A DNA stretch of 11,116 bases from an uncultured Caryophanales bacterium (GCA_946535455.1 CAMNDO010000009.1:1-11116), one strand, 5' to 3'. Shown: positions 1 through 6,078, counted from the stretch's first letter. Numbers and translations are program-made. The notes: generated from the sequence alone by a model not told the origin.

Positions 1-7
1 TGAATAG

Positions 8-28
8 AGTCATGAAAATGACTTTTTT
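8..28 (+). terminator. Rho-independent terminator of the upstream gene
   Basis: A 6-bp stem (AGTCAT at 8-13 with ATGACT at 18-23), a GAAA loop and a following T run form an intrinsic terminator. A TAG at 5-7 and a TGA at 1-3 just before it could be the stop of the upstream gene, but too little sequence is present to say which. In B. subtilis the gene before tatD is metG; this cannot be tested here. Confidence 0.75.
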
Positions 29-45
29 CTTTTTTTATCTTTTTG

Positions 46-51
46 TATAAT
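46..51 (+). promoter_or_regulatory. -10 box of the tatD promoter
   Basis: A perfect TATAAT lies between the upstream terminator and tatD, 18 nt before the start codon. No convincing -35 is visible because the region upstream is the terminator T run. Transcription would start around 58, almost at the Shine-Dalgarno sequence AAAGGAG (56-62), giving a very short leader. Confidence 0.5.
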
Positions 52-69
52 AAGAAAAGGAGTGGTGTT

Positions 70-828
70 ATGTATATTGATACACATTGTCATTTATCCA
101 AAGAAGATTATGAAAATATCGCATTGGTTATCAAGGAAAATAGAGAAAGCGGAATCGAAAAGATAATTGTTTCTGGTTGTACGAAGGATTCCATCTTAGA
201 AAGTTTAGAATATGCAAAAAACTATGATGATGTTTATGTAACAATTGGATATCATCCGAGTGAAGTGAATGACATTACTGAGGAAGATCTTTTGTTATTA
301 GAATCCCAAATTACAAGTTCCTCTAAAGTAGTGGGAATTGGAGAAATTGGATTAGATTATCATTATGGGAAGAAAAACAAAGAATTACAAAAAGAAATCT
401 TTCGAAAACAATTAGCTCTTGCAGAAAAACTATCATTGCCTGTTGTGATTCATACAAGAGATGCAACAGAAGATACGATTTCTGTCTTAAAAGAATTTCC
501 TAATGTTAAAGGAGATATTCATTGCTTTAGTGGTAGTGTAGAAACGGCTAGAATCTATATCCAAATGGGTTATGTTTTAGGAATTGGAGGAGTCGTTACT
601 TTTCAAAATAGTAATTTATATAAAGTAATCGAGGAAATAGGGCTTTCTTCTATTGTCTTAGAAACAGATGCTCCTTACTTAACTCCTGTTCCTTATCGAG
701 GAAAACAAAATTCATCGAAATACATTCCTTATATTGCAAAAAAACTCTCTGAAATCTTAAATATTTCTGTTGAAGAAGTTGAAAAAACAACTACTTTGAA
801 TGCCAAGGAGTTGTTTGACTTAGACTAG
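70..828 (+). CDS. tatD: TatD family metal-dependent deoxyribonuclease
   Basis: A 252-residue cytosolic TatD-family hydrolase, a TIM-barrel metal-dependent DNase (3'-5' exonuclease activity in characterised members). The metal ligands are visible: HxH at residues 6-8 (DTHCHL), Glu92 in GEIGLDYH, His128 in VVIHTRDA, His151 in DIHCFSG and Asp200 in ETDAPYL. Length is normal for the family. I chose ATG 70 because AAAGGAG at 56-62 sits 7 nt upstream and the protein then begins MYIDTHCH, as TatD proteins do; a longer frame from TTG 43 would run through the -10 box and Shine-Dalgarno. It is the first gene of a likely three-gene unit with the two membrane proteins that follow. tatD near rsmA is the conserved order of Bacilli. 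Confidence 0.95.
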   Translation: MYIDTHCHLSKEDYENIALVIKENRESGIEKIIVSGCTKDSILESLEYAKNYDDVYVTIGYHPSEVNDITEEDLLLLESQITSSSKVVGIGEIGLDYHYGKKNKELQKEIFRKQLALAEKLSLPVVIHTRDATEDTISVLKEFPNVKGDIHCFSGSVETARIYIQMGYVLGIGGVVTFQNSNLYKVIEEIGLSSIVLETDAPYLTPVPYRGKQNSSKYIPYIAKKLSEILNISVEEVEKTTTLNAKELFDLD

Positions 829-870
829 TTTTTATGATATCTTATTGATAATATGAGGAGGGGTTGAAAC

Positions 871-1449
871 ATGAAAAAATATCTACATGGAATTTTTTTG
901 ATTGGGTTATTGTGTTTGATTGTTTTTGCTTTTTTCTCATGGAAAAAAGGAACTGTAAAAATAGATGAAAAATCTTATTTTTTAAAATTTCATTCAGAAG
1001 AAGATGTAATCCATTTAAAAAATGAATTACCTGTCTCTGATGCTATTGGAAAAACCTTTACAGGAGAAGGAACCGAAAAAGGAATTCAAAGTTATTTGGA
1101 ATTTCAAATTATACCTTCTATTCCGATAGAAAAAGAGAAAAAACTTCATTATGAAATCTATCTTACAAAAAGAAGAGAAGATACAGATTTTATTAGTGAT
1201 CATTATATTAAATTTTATTTAACGGATGAAGAAGATAAACCTTTGAAAGGTTTTGATGAGTATCATATTCCTGTTTATGGTGAATTAAAGTACTTAAGAG
1301 ATAAGCCATCTAGTAAATTATTATACGCAGGAACAATGCTTTCTTCAGAAAAACCTAAATTTAAACTAAGAGTATGGCTAGCAGACAATTATGCTATTGC
1401 TGAAAATACAGAAATTTTTGTTTCTGATATTTATGTAAGAATAAAATAG
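871..1449 (+). CDS. Membrane-anchored extracellular protein, first paralogue, function unknown
   Basis: A 192-residue protein I cannot assign to a named family. Residues about 7-24 form one hydrophobic helix after a short MKKYLHG start, with no clear signal-peptidase site, so it is probably an uncleaved anchor with about 165 residues outside the cell. The outer part is mostly alternating hydrophobic/polar segments, suggesting a beta-rich domain. It shares with the next gene a PVSD motif (54-57), a YEI segment (94-96), an IS...I.FYL..ED stretch (108-122) and LRVWLAD near the end (166-172). The LRxWL ending resembles camelysin/TasA-like jelly-roll proteins, which is an inference. AGGAGGGG at 856-863 fixes the start. 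No terminator separates it from tatD, and the next gene begins 8 nt after its stop. Confidence 0.75.
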   Translation: MKKYLHGIFLIGLLCLIVFAFFSWKKGTVKIDEKSYFLKFHSEEDVIHLKNELPVSDAIGKTFTGEGTEKGIQSYLEFQIIPSIPIEKEKKLHYEIYLTKRREDTDFISDHYIKFYLTDEEDKPLKGFDEYHIPVYGELKYLRDKPSSKLLYAGTMLSSEKPKFKLRVWLADNYAIAENTEIFVSDIYVRIK

Positions 1450-1457
1450 GAGGACTT

Positions 1458-2054
1458 ATGGAAAATAAAGAAAATCAATCTCACGTGTTTTGGTATGTAT
1501 GGATTGGAATATGTACGATTTTAATTATTTTAGTGGCAGTGGGATTTACGCTATTTGTGAATCGAAAACCAGAAGTAATCGAGAACGAAGAAAATGGTGG
1601 AAAAGTGGTTTTAAACTACGCTAGTAATATTTCAGGATTGCGATTGGTGGAAACTGCTCCTGTGTCAGACTCTGTTGCCATAAAAAACATGACAGAAGGG
1701 CAATATTTTGATTTTTCTGTTGATGTTACTCTAGATAATGCTGCTTCTATTGAGTATGAAATTGCAGCAATCAAAGATCCAAAAAACACTAATATTTCAG
1801 ATGAAGATATTCGAATTTATTTAGAAAAAGAAGATAGTGGATCTTATATTTCATTATTAGAACCGTCTAAATTCATTCCATTGGCAAAAGAGAGTGAATT
1901 TGGTTCTGAAAAGGGAAGTATGAGCTTAGCCACTGTAACTAGAAAGAAAAAAACAACAGATCATTATCGTTTGCGTATTTGGTTGTCGGATACGAGTGCA
2001 TTGCCTGCAGGAAACTTTAGTATAGATGTTGTGGTGAATGGAATCGCAAAATAA
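1458..2054 (+). CDS. Membrane-anchored extracellular protein, second paralogue, function unknown
   Basis: A 198-residue relative of the preceding protein. Residues about 11-34 form a single hydrophobic helix without an obvious cleavage site, followed by an acidic linker (38-47) and an external domain. Shared landmarks: PVSD (68-71), EYEI (99-102), ISDEDIRIYLEKED (113-126) and LRIWLSD (172-178). Spacing from PVSD to LRxWL is similar in both (104 against 112 residues), supporting tandem duplication followed by strong divergence. AGGAGG at 1448-1453 overlaps the previous stop codon, so the two are translationally close and probably co-expressed. The terminator at 2053 ends the unit just before the signal peptidase gene. 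Possible roles are accessory or anchor proteins for a SipW-processed surface fibre, in the manner of TapA for TasA; no direct evidence is visible. Confidence 0.75.
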   Translation: MENKENQSHVFWYVWIGICTILIILVAVGFTLFVNRKPEVIENEENGGKVVLNYASNISGLRLVETAPVSDSVAIKNMTEGQYFDFSVDVTLDNAASIEYEIAAIKDPKNTNISDEDIRIYLEKEDSGSYISLLEPSKFIPLAKESEFGSEKGSMSLATVTRKKKTTDHYRLRIWLSDTSALPAGNFSIDVVVNGIAK

Positions 2055-2084
2055 AAGAAGTGTCAATTGACTTCTTTTTTTTTT
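2053..2084 (+). terminator. Rho-independent terminator after the paralogue pair
   Basis: A 9-bp stem (2053-2061 with 2070-2078), an 8-nt loop and a T run to 2084. The stem begins inside the stop codon of the preceding gene. The loop region also carries the palindrome GTCAATTGAC. Confidence 0.85.
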
Positions 2085-2114
2085 GCAAATATGGTTTTTT
2101 GTTTTTTTGCGTAT

Positions 2115-2120
2115 TATAAT
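2115..2120 (+). promoter_or_regulatory. -10 box of the signal peptidase promoter
   Basis: A perfect TATAAT 23 nt before the start codon, directly after a terminator. The -35 position (about 2092-2097, TGGTTT) is poor. The location makes an independent promoter for the signal peptidase likely. Confidence 0.5.
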
Positions 2121-2143
2121 AAAATGAGGATAGGAGTGATATT

Positions 2144-2740
2144 ATGAAAAATCAAGAAGACAATCGTACTGGGATTTCTTATTATTTTCATTTTGTTGCT
2201 CGAGCATTTTTAATTGCAGTACTTGGAATGATGATTTTATCCGGTTTGCTAATCACGGTTTATTTAGCAGATTTGTTTTTTCATGTTAAGGATGATGGCA
2301 TTCATGCTCCATTATTTGGCGCTTATATTATCGTGTCTCCTAGCATGGTTCCTACCATTAAAGTGAATGATATGATTGTCATTAAGAGACAAGATCATGA
2401 TCGTTACTATGTTGGAGATATTATTACATTTGCTTCTTTAGATCATGCTTATGAAGGATTAACAGTAACTCACCGTGTTGTGAAAAAACAAGAATATGAA
2501 CCTAAAAAATCATTTTATACTACAAAAGGGGATAATAATGACGCCGTGGATCCGACACTAGTCACCACAGATTCTATTTATGGTAGGGTGTTATTTAAAA
2601 TACCTAGAGTAGGATATATTCAAGAATTTTTTGCAAAACCGATGAACCTGTTTTTATGTTTACTTATTCCAACAGGAATTGTATTCTTATATGACTTTAC
2701 TCGTATTTTTATTGCGATGATTAAAAGAAACAAAGCTTAG
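2144..2740 (+). CDS. sipW: Signal peptidase I, SipW/ER type
   Basis: A 198-residue membrane signal peptidase. It has an N-terminal transmembrane segment (about 20-46), the catalytic serine in SPSMVPT (Ser67), a histidine in VTHRVV (His110) where bacterial P-type enzymes have lysine, the GDNND motif (129-133) and a second C-terminal transmembrane helix (about 168-192). The Ser/His pair and two-helix topology identify the archaeal/ER-type class represented by SipW of Bacillus, whose known clients are TasA, TapA, camelysin and BsaA-like matrix proteins. The ATG at 2144 follows AGGAG (2132-2136). The gene stands alone between two terminators. A probable client is the BsaA-like protein at 9953; the two anchored paralogues just upstream may belong to the same surface system. 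Specific orthology to sipW rather than another ER-type peptidase is not proven. Confidence 0.88.
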   Translation: MKNQEDNRTGISYYFHFVARAFLIAVLGMMILSGLLITVYLADLFFHVKDDGIHAPLFGAYIIVSPSMVPTIKVNDMIVIKRQDHDRYYVGDIITFASLDHAYEGLTVTHRVVKKQEYEPKKSFYTTKGDNNDAVDPTLVTTDSIYGRVLFKIPRVGYIQEFFAKPMNLFLCLLIPTGIVFLYDFTRIFIAMIKRNKA

Positions 2741-2754
2741 GGTTTCTTTTTTTT
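2723..2754 (+). terminator. Rho-independent terminator of the signal peptidase gene
   Basis: A 9-bp stem, AAAAGAAAC (2723-2731) with GTTTCTTTT (2742-2750), followed by a T run to 2754. The stop codon TAG (2738-2740) lies in the loop, so the 3' end of the gene is also its terminator. Confidence 0.85.
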
Positions 2755-2765
2755 ATACATTGACT

Positions 2766-2771
2766 TATAAT
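2766..2771 (+). promoter_or_regulatory. -10 box of the rsmA promoter
   Basis: A perfect TATAAT 19 nt before the rsmA start, with no good -35 at the expected spacing; TTGACT abuts it directly at 2760-2765. The predicted leader is only about 13 nt. Confidence 0.5.
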
Positions 2772-2790
2772 AAAACCAATTGGTGATACT

Positions 2791-3591
2791 ATGGAAAAAT
2801 ATAATGTACAATTTAAAAAAAGATTTGGTCAAAACTTTTTAAAAGACGTTTCTATTGTACAAAGAATGGTTTCTTCTAGTGGAGTAGATTCTTCTTCATT
2901 GGTATTAGAAGTAGGACCAGGAGGAGCAATTTTAACAAAAGAACTAGCAAAAGTAGCCAAACATGTATTAGCCTATGAAATTGATGTGGATTTAAAAGAA
3001 GAGTTAGAAACAAGATTAGCCACTGTTTCGAATGTAACTATTTTATTTCAAGACTTTTTAGATTCTGATATTATGTCAGATATTTCAAAGTATACATATG
3101 AAAAATTGTTTTTTATCAGTAATGTTCCTTATTACATTACGACTCCTATTTTAATGAAACTATTAGAATCCAATTTGACTTTTTCTAAAATTACTATGAT
3201 GGTTCAAAAAGAAGTAGGAGATCGTTTTAGTGCTACTCCTGGAAGCAAAGAATATGGAGCGATTACAGTATTACTGCAATACTACTATGATATTCACAAA
3301 GAATTCTTTGTATCTAGAAATCAATTTGTACCAAAACCGAATGTGGATAGTGTTGTCATTTCTTTTACTCCTAAGGAACATCCTATTTTCGTAAACGATT
3401 TTTCTTTCTTCCATAAACTTGTAAAGGATAGTTTTCAATTCAAAAGAAAGAATATTAAGAACAATTTAAAAAACTATGATTTAGATGTAATAGAATCCAT
3501 ACTATCAGAGTATGGATATGATTTAACAGTACGTGCAGAAGCTTTATCTTTAGAAATTTTTATTTCACTAGCCAATGCCTTATCGAAATAG
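2791..3591 (+). CDS. rsmA: 16S rRNA dimethyladenosine transferase RsmA (KsgA)
   Basis: A 266-residue SAM-dependent methyltransferase that dimethylates the two adjacent adenines in the 3'-terminal hairpin of 16S rRNA (A1518/A1519 in E. coli numbering) during late small-subunit assembly. Visible signatures: the KKRFGQNFL start (9-17), motif I LEVGPGGAILT (39-49), the acidic residue after strand 2 (YEID, 62-65), motif IV NVPYYITTPI (111-120) and FVPKPNVDSVV in the C-terminal half. The third glycine of the usual GxGxG in motif I is alanine. Length is close to the family norm. The start is preceded by GGTGAT (2782-2787), which pairs with the anti-Shine-Dalgarno end, at an unusually short 3-nt spacing. 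It is monocistronic here; B. subtilis has rnmV upstream, absent in this window. Confidence 0.95.
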   Translation: MEKYNVQFKKRFGQNFLKDVSIVQRMVSSSGVDSSSLVLEVGPGGAILTKELAKVAKHVLAYEIDVDLKEELETRLATVSNVTILFQDFLDSDIMSDISKYTYEKLFFISNVPYYITTPILMKLLESNLTFSKITMMVQKEVGDRFSATPGSKEYGAITVLLQYYYDIHKEFFVSRNQFVPKPNVDSVVISFTPKEHPIFVNDFSFFHKLVKDSFQFKRKNIKNNLKNYDLDVIESILSEYGYDLTVRAEALSLEIFISLANALSK

Positions 3592-3613
3592 AGTATTCTA
3601 TTTCTTTTTTTTT
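3585..3613 (+). terminator. Rho-independent terminator of rsmA
   Basis: An 8-bp perfect stem GAAATAGA (3585-3592) and TCTATTTC (3597-3604), loop GTAT, then a run of nine T. The stop codon TAG lies within the left arm. Confidence 0.9.
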
Positions 3614-3615
3614 GA

Positions 3616-3623
3616 CATATATT
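3616..3623 (+). promoter_or_regulatory. Candidate sporulation-type -10 element before yabG
   Basis: CATATATT fits the CATAnnnT pattern of sigma-E/sigma-K -10 elements; B. subtilis yabG is transcribed by sigma-K. It lies 18 nt before the chosen start codon, the same distance as the sigma-A -10 boxes in this window. No clear matching -35 is visible, so the call is tentative. Confidence 0.3.
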
Positions 3624-3641
3624 TTTATGGGTGATGAATAC

Positions 3642-4421
3642 TTGAAATTTCAAATAGGTGATTTGGTTAGTAGAAAATCTCATCAAAATGATGTTATTTT
3701 TAAAATCATTCAAATCGAAGATAAAAAAGTATATTTGCAAGGAGTTTATGTGCGTCTTTTTGCGGATGCTCCTATAGAGGATTTGGTTTTATCCAAAGAA
3801 GAGGAAGAAAATGATGAAGTAATCATTCAAAGAAATTTAAAGGATATTCAAATGGATCGTAGTCAGTATTTTTATCTTCCAGGAAGAATTTTACATATTG
3901 ATGGAGATGATGAATACTTAGATCGTTGTATGAAATTATACCAACATATGGGAATTCATGCGAATGGGTTAACTTTAAAAGAAAAAGATATTTCTTTGAA
4001 GATGGAATCTTTAATACAAGAATATCGACCAGATATTGTGGTGATTACAGGACATGATGCTTATTATTCCAAGCGAGGAGACCAAGGTGATATTGGAAAT
4101 TATCAAAATACAAAGCATTTTATTTCTGCAGTAAAAGCTGCGCGTAAGATTGAAAAAAGTCAGGATAAATTGATTGTCATAGCAGGGGCTTGTCAGTCCA
4201 ATTATGAAGAATTGATTAAAGCAGGAGCTAATTTTGCTTCTAGTCCTAAGCGAATTAATATTCATGCATTGGATCCTGCTATTTTAGCATCTTCGATTGC
4301 CTTTTCTTCTAAAAACGAAAATATTGATTTGATGAAAATCATTGAAAAAACAAAATATGGTAGTGACGGAATGGGTGGCATTATTACAAATGGTACGATG
4401 TATGTGGGGTATCCTAGATGA
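3642..4421 (+). CDS. yabG: Sporulation-specific cysteine protease YabG
   Basis: A 259-residue homologue of YabG, a mother-cell protease that trims spore-coat and related proteins (SafA and others in B. subtilis; spore germination precursors in Clostridioides difficile). The start KFQIGDLVSRKSHQNDVIFKI matches the conserved YabG N-terminus. The proposed catalytic pair appears as His138 in VITGHDAYYS and Cys184 in AGACQSNYE; their 46-residue spacing equals that of His172/Cys218 reported for the B. subtilis protein (from memory). I chose TTG 3642 because GGGTGAT (3629-3635) is well placed and family members begin at this point; ATG 3627 in the same frame is the alternative. Somewhat shorter than B. 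subtilis YabG (about 290 residues). The end overlaps the next start as ATGA. Confidence 0.92.
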   Translation: MKFQIGDLVSRKSHQNDVIFKIIQIEDKKVYLQGVYVRLFADAPIEDLVLSKEEEENDEVIIQRNLKDIQMDRSQYFYLPGRILHIDGDDEYLDRCMKLYQHMGIHANGLTLKEKDISLKMESLIQEYRPDIVVITGHDAYYSKRGDQGDIGNYQNTKHFISAVKAARKIEKSQDKLIVIAGACQSNYEELIKAGANFASSPKRINIHALDPAILASSIAFSSKNENIDLMKIIEKTKYGSDGMGGIITNGTMYVGYPR

Positions 4422-4630
4422 ATTTGGATACCGCGAAAAGAGAAATTTTTTCTCATTTAAAAAGACCTCATCACTTTTATTACAAAGGAAGTCGTAATCA
4501 AATAGAAGAGTTTGATGGGATGATTATCAAATGCTTTCCTTCTATCTTTTTAATAGAAACCAAAGATCATCAAATAAAATCCTTTGCTTATAGCGATTTT
4601 ATTATGAAACATTTTAAAATATTATATTGA
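4418..4630 (+). CDS. veg: Veg-like protein (short)
   Basis: A 70-residue protein resembling Veg (about 86 residues in B. subtilis). The match is the central pattern of a strand pair: GMIIKCFPSIFLIE (34-47), corresponding to the G-I-L-x-x-Y-P-S-V-F-V-V region of Veg, and SFAYSDFI (55-62), corresponding to its SYSYADIL. Position also agrees, since veg follows yabG in B. subtilis. Veg was reported in B. subtilis to promote biofilm gene expression by antagonising SinR. Here the start codon overlaps the yabG stop (ATGA) and no separate promoter is evident, unlike the strong vegetative promoter in B. subtilis. It is shortened at both ends relative to the Bacillus protein. Confidence 0.75.
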   Translation: MNLDTAKREIFSHLKRPHHFYYKGSRNQIEEFDGMIIKCFPSIFLIETKDHQIKSFAYSDFIMKHFKILY

Positions 4631-4649
4631 ACAAATGTTACGAATTTTA

Positions 4650-4678
4650 TTGATTTTTCTTTTAAAATGTAGTAAAAT
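4650..4678 (+). promoter_or_regulatory. spoVG promoter, sigma-A-like
   Basis: TTGATT (4650-4655), 17-bp spacer, TAAAAT (4673-4678). The leader would be about 37 nt, longer than for most genes here. The B. subtilis gene is sigma-H driven; no clear sigma-H pattern was seen. Confidence 0.6.
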
Positions 4679-4721
4679 GAACGTATGAAGTGTTTACGCT
4701 TTGAGAGGGAGGAAGAATCTT

Positions 4722-5003
4722 ATGAAGATCACATCTGTAAATGTACGTAAGATTGAAAAAGAAGGTTCTCGTATGAAAGGAATCGCATCTATTTTATTAG
4801 ATGACAGTTTTGCCGTACATGATATTAGAATTATCGAAGGAGACAACGGTCTATTCATAGCAATGCCTAGCCGAAAGACAGCTACTGGTGGATATCGTGA
4901 TATTGCTCACCCAATCAATCCAGAAGTTCGTGCTATGTTCGAAGATGCTATCTTAGAAGCATATGACAAAGCTGAAGATGTACCTGCTGCCACGGAAGAA
5001 TAA
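4722..5003 (+). CDS. spoVG: SpoVG, RNA/DNA-binding regulator of sporulation and division
   Basis: A 93-residue SpoVG protein (about 97 in B. subtilis). SpoVG is a small site-specific nucleic-acid-binding regulator affecting asymmetric septation, and in several Firmicutes capsule, virulence and cell-wall genes. Conserved blocks are easy to read: [32 protein letters not shown] (20-40), [10 protein letters not shown] (43-52), the [12 protein letters not shown] segment (59-70). ATG 4722 is fixed by GGGAGGAAG (4707-4715) and by the family start; an upstream in-frame TTG at 4701 would translate the Shine-Dalgarno. It forms a single-gene unit with promoter and terminator. Confidence 0.96.
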   Translation: MKITSVNVRKIEKEGSRMKGIASILLDDSFAVHDIRIIEGDNGLFIAMPSRKTATGGYRDIAHPINPEVRAMFEDAILEAYDKAEDVPAATEE

Positions 5004-5010
5004 TATTCCA

Positions 5011-5035
5011 AAAGATGCATAAGCATCTTTTTTTT
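5011..5035 (+). terminator. Rho-independent terminator of spoVG
   Basis: An 8-bp perfect stem AAAGATGC (5011-5018) and GCATCTTT (5023-5030), loop ATAA, then a T run to 5035. Confidence 0.92.
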
Positions 5036-5083
5036 GTTCTAAAAATCTTGTTTTCTTCATATTCTTTTTTAGGAGGAAGAAAT

Positions 5084-5377
5084 ATGGATAAAGAAAACAC
5101 TAGTTTTAATCAGTACAATCATAGCATTAATTTATTAGAGAGAAAAACATTGGTCATAACAGGAGTTAAGAAAATTGAAAACTTTGATTCCAACCATTTT
5201 TTGTTGGAAACCACTATGGGATTTTTAGTAGTAAAAGGAGAAGGATTAGAACTCATTAAACTAGATACCTTAGCAACGCATGTAACCATTAAAGGAACAA
5301 TACACTCTATGGATTATGTTTTAGAAAGTCATAAAAAGAATAAAGAAGAAAGTATTCTCCATAGATTGTTTAAATAA
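5084..5377 (+). CDS. yabP: Sporulation protein YabP
   Basis: A 97-residue YabP homologue (100 in B. subtilis). The pattern LLERKTLVITGVKKIENFDSN followed by FLLETTMGFLVVKGEGLELIKLD (39-61) and a C-terminal ...LFK fits the YabP/YqfC domain, a small beta-rich sporulation protein produced in the mother cell. ATG 5084 follows AGGAGG (5071-5076); the upstream in-frame ATG at 5015 lies in the spoVG terminator and is not used. The stop codon overlaps the yabQ start by one base (TAATG), indicating co-translation. A CATATTCT element at 5058-5065 resembles a sigma-E -10, in keeping with sigma-E control of yabPQ in B. subtilis. Confidence 0.9.
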   Translation: MDKENTSFNQYNHSINLLERKTLVITGVKKIENFDSNHFLLETTMGFLVVKGEGLELIKLDTLATHVTIKGTIHSMDYVLESHKKNKEESILHRLFK

Positions 5378-5640
5378 TGGATTTAAAAATACAAATGATT
5401 AGTTTTCTCTTTTCTTTTCTATTTGGTATCTTTCTTTACTTTCTCTTTCAAATGCATCAAAAGTTTCTACAAAAGAAAAGATTTCGATATCGATTGATCA
5501 TTTCCTTTCTTTCTTGTATGTCTCTTTCTATTCTATTTTTCTTTTTCTTATTTTTCATTAATTTTGGTACCCTTCATCTATATTTTTTATTATTCATTGT
5601 ATTTGGCTTTTTATTGACATATCAAATCCATTCAAAATAG
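5377..5640 (+). CDS. yabQ: YabQ-like spore cortex membrane protein (short)
   Basis: An 87-residue, very hydrophobic protein with three predicted transmembrane helices (about 5-26, 40-62 and 65-84) separated by a basic loop (QKFLQKKRFRYR, 28-39). Sequence identity alone is weak; the call rests on its overlap with yabP (TAATG) and its place before divIC, the B. subtilis order yabP-yabQ-divIC. YabQ is a forespore-surrounding membrane protein needed for cortex formation. The Bacillus protein is more than twice as long, so this is a reduced version lacking the C-terminal part, or an unrelated small membrane protein in the same slot. Confidence 0.65.
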   Translation: MDLKIQMISFLFSFLFGIFLYFLFQMHQKFLQKKRFRYRLIISFLSCMSLSILFFFFLFFINFGTLHLYFLLFIVFGFLLTYQIHSK

Positions 5641-5671
5641 TGTCAAGTAAAATGATTTTCTGTCGATTCTG

Positions 5672-5701
5672 TTGTTCATTCTAAATTTCTAGATGTATAA
5701 T
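5672..5701 (+). promoter_or_regulatory. divIC promoter, sigma-A-like
   Basis: TTGTTC (5672-5677), 18-bp spacer, TATAAT (5696-5701), 25 nt before the divIC start. No terminator is seen between yabQ and this promoter. Confidence 0.6.
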
Positions 5702-5726
5702 ATATCTTGAAAAGGTAGGTGTTAAA

Positions 5727-6023
5727 ATGAGTCGAGAAAGTCGCAAAAAATCAAGACGAAGAATGATATTCTTGGGATTTGGTTCTTTGGTTATTATTTT
5801 CGCAGTAACATTTACCATTGGAAAATATTGGGTAGATATTTTTGAAAAGTATCAAGAAAAGAAAACGTTAGACCAAGAATTAACAAAGTTAAAAGAAAAA
5901 GAAGAAGAATTGAAAGTGGATGCGAACAAATTACAAAATCCAGATTATGTTGCGAGATACGCAAGAGAAAAATATTTGTATTCAAAAGAAGGAGAATTTA
6001 TTTTACAAATTCCAGAAGAATAG
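5727..6023 (+). CDS. divIC: Septum formation initiator DivIC/FtsB family
   Basis: A 98-residue bitopic division protein: basic cytoplasmic N-terminus (1-12), one transmembrane helix (about 13-31), an extracellular coiled coil (about 40-70, rich in K/E/L) and the family motif NPDYVARYAREKYLYSKEGE (71-90). DivIC acts with FtsL and DivIB in the divisome to activate septal peptidoglycan synthesis. Length is typical. The start is preceded by AAAGGTAGGTG (5711-5721). Location after yabP-yabQ is the Bacilli order. Confidence 0.92.
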   Translation: MSRESRKKSRRRMIFLGFGSLVIIFAVTFTIGKYWVDIFEKYQEKKTLDQELTKLKEKEEELKVDANKLQNPDYVARYAREKYLYSKEGEFILQIPEE

Positions 6024-6042
6024 TCACTATTTTTCTTTTTTT
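6014..6042 (+). terminator. Rho-independent terminator of divIC
   Basis: A 10-bp stem with one G-U pair (6014-6023 with 6027-6036), TCA loop, then T residues to 6042. The left arm includes the last codons and the stop codon of divIC. The tilS -10 box follows within a few bases. Confidence 0.75.
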
Positions 6043-6043
6043 C

Positions 6044-6052
6044 TGTTATAAT
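6044..6052 (+). promoter_or_regulatory. Extended -10 promoter of tilS-ftsH
   Basis: TGTTATAAT is an extended -10 (TGn before a perfect TATAAT at 6047-6052). The -35 region is weak because it lies in the terminator, which fits an extended -10 promoter. Start codon 26 nt downstream. Confidence 0.6.
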
Positions 6053-6078
6053 AAAAAAGAATTGTTGGAGGGGTTTCT

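Noticed and set aside
4419..4421. TGA possibly read as tryptophan, as in Mollicutes
   Set aside because: TGA ends both yabG (in an ATGA overlap) and veg at the expected lengths, and tryptophan is encoded by TGG throughout, so the standard bacterial code fits.
4688..4701. Hairpin in the spoVG leader as a riboswitch or attenuator
   Set aside because: Only a 5-bp stem with one G-U pair and no T run; too weak to call.
5015..5083. Upstream start for YabP giving a hydrophobic leader
   Set aside because: The extra codons translate the spoVG terminator and T run, and AGGAGG precedes ATG 5084.
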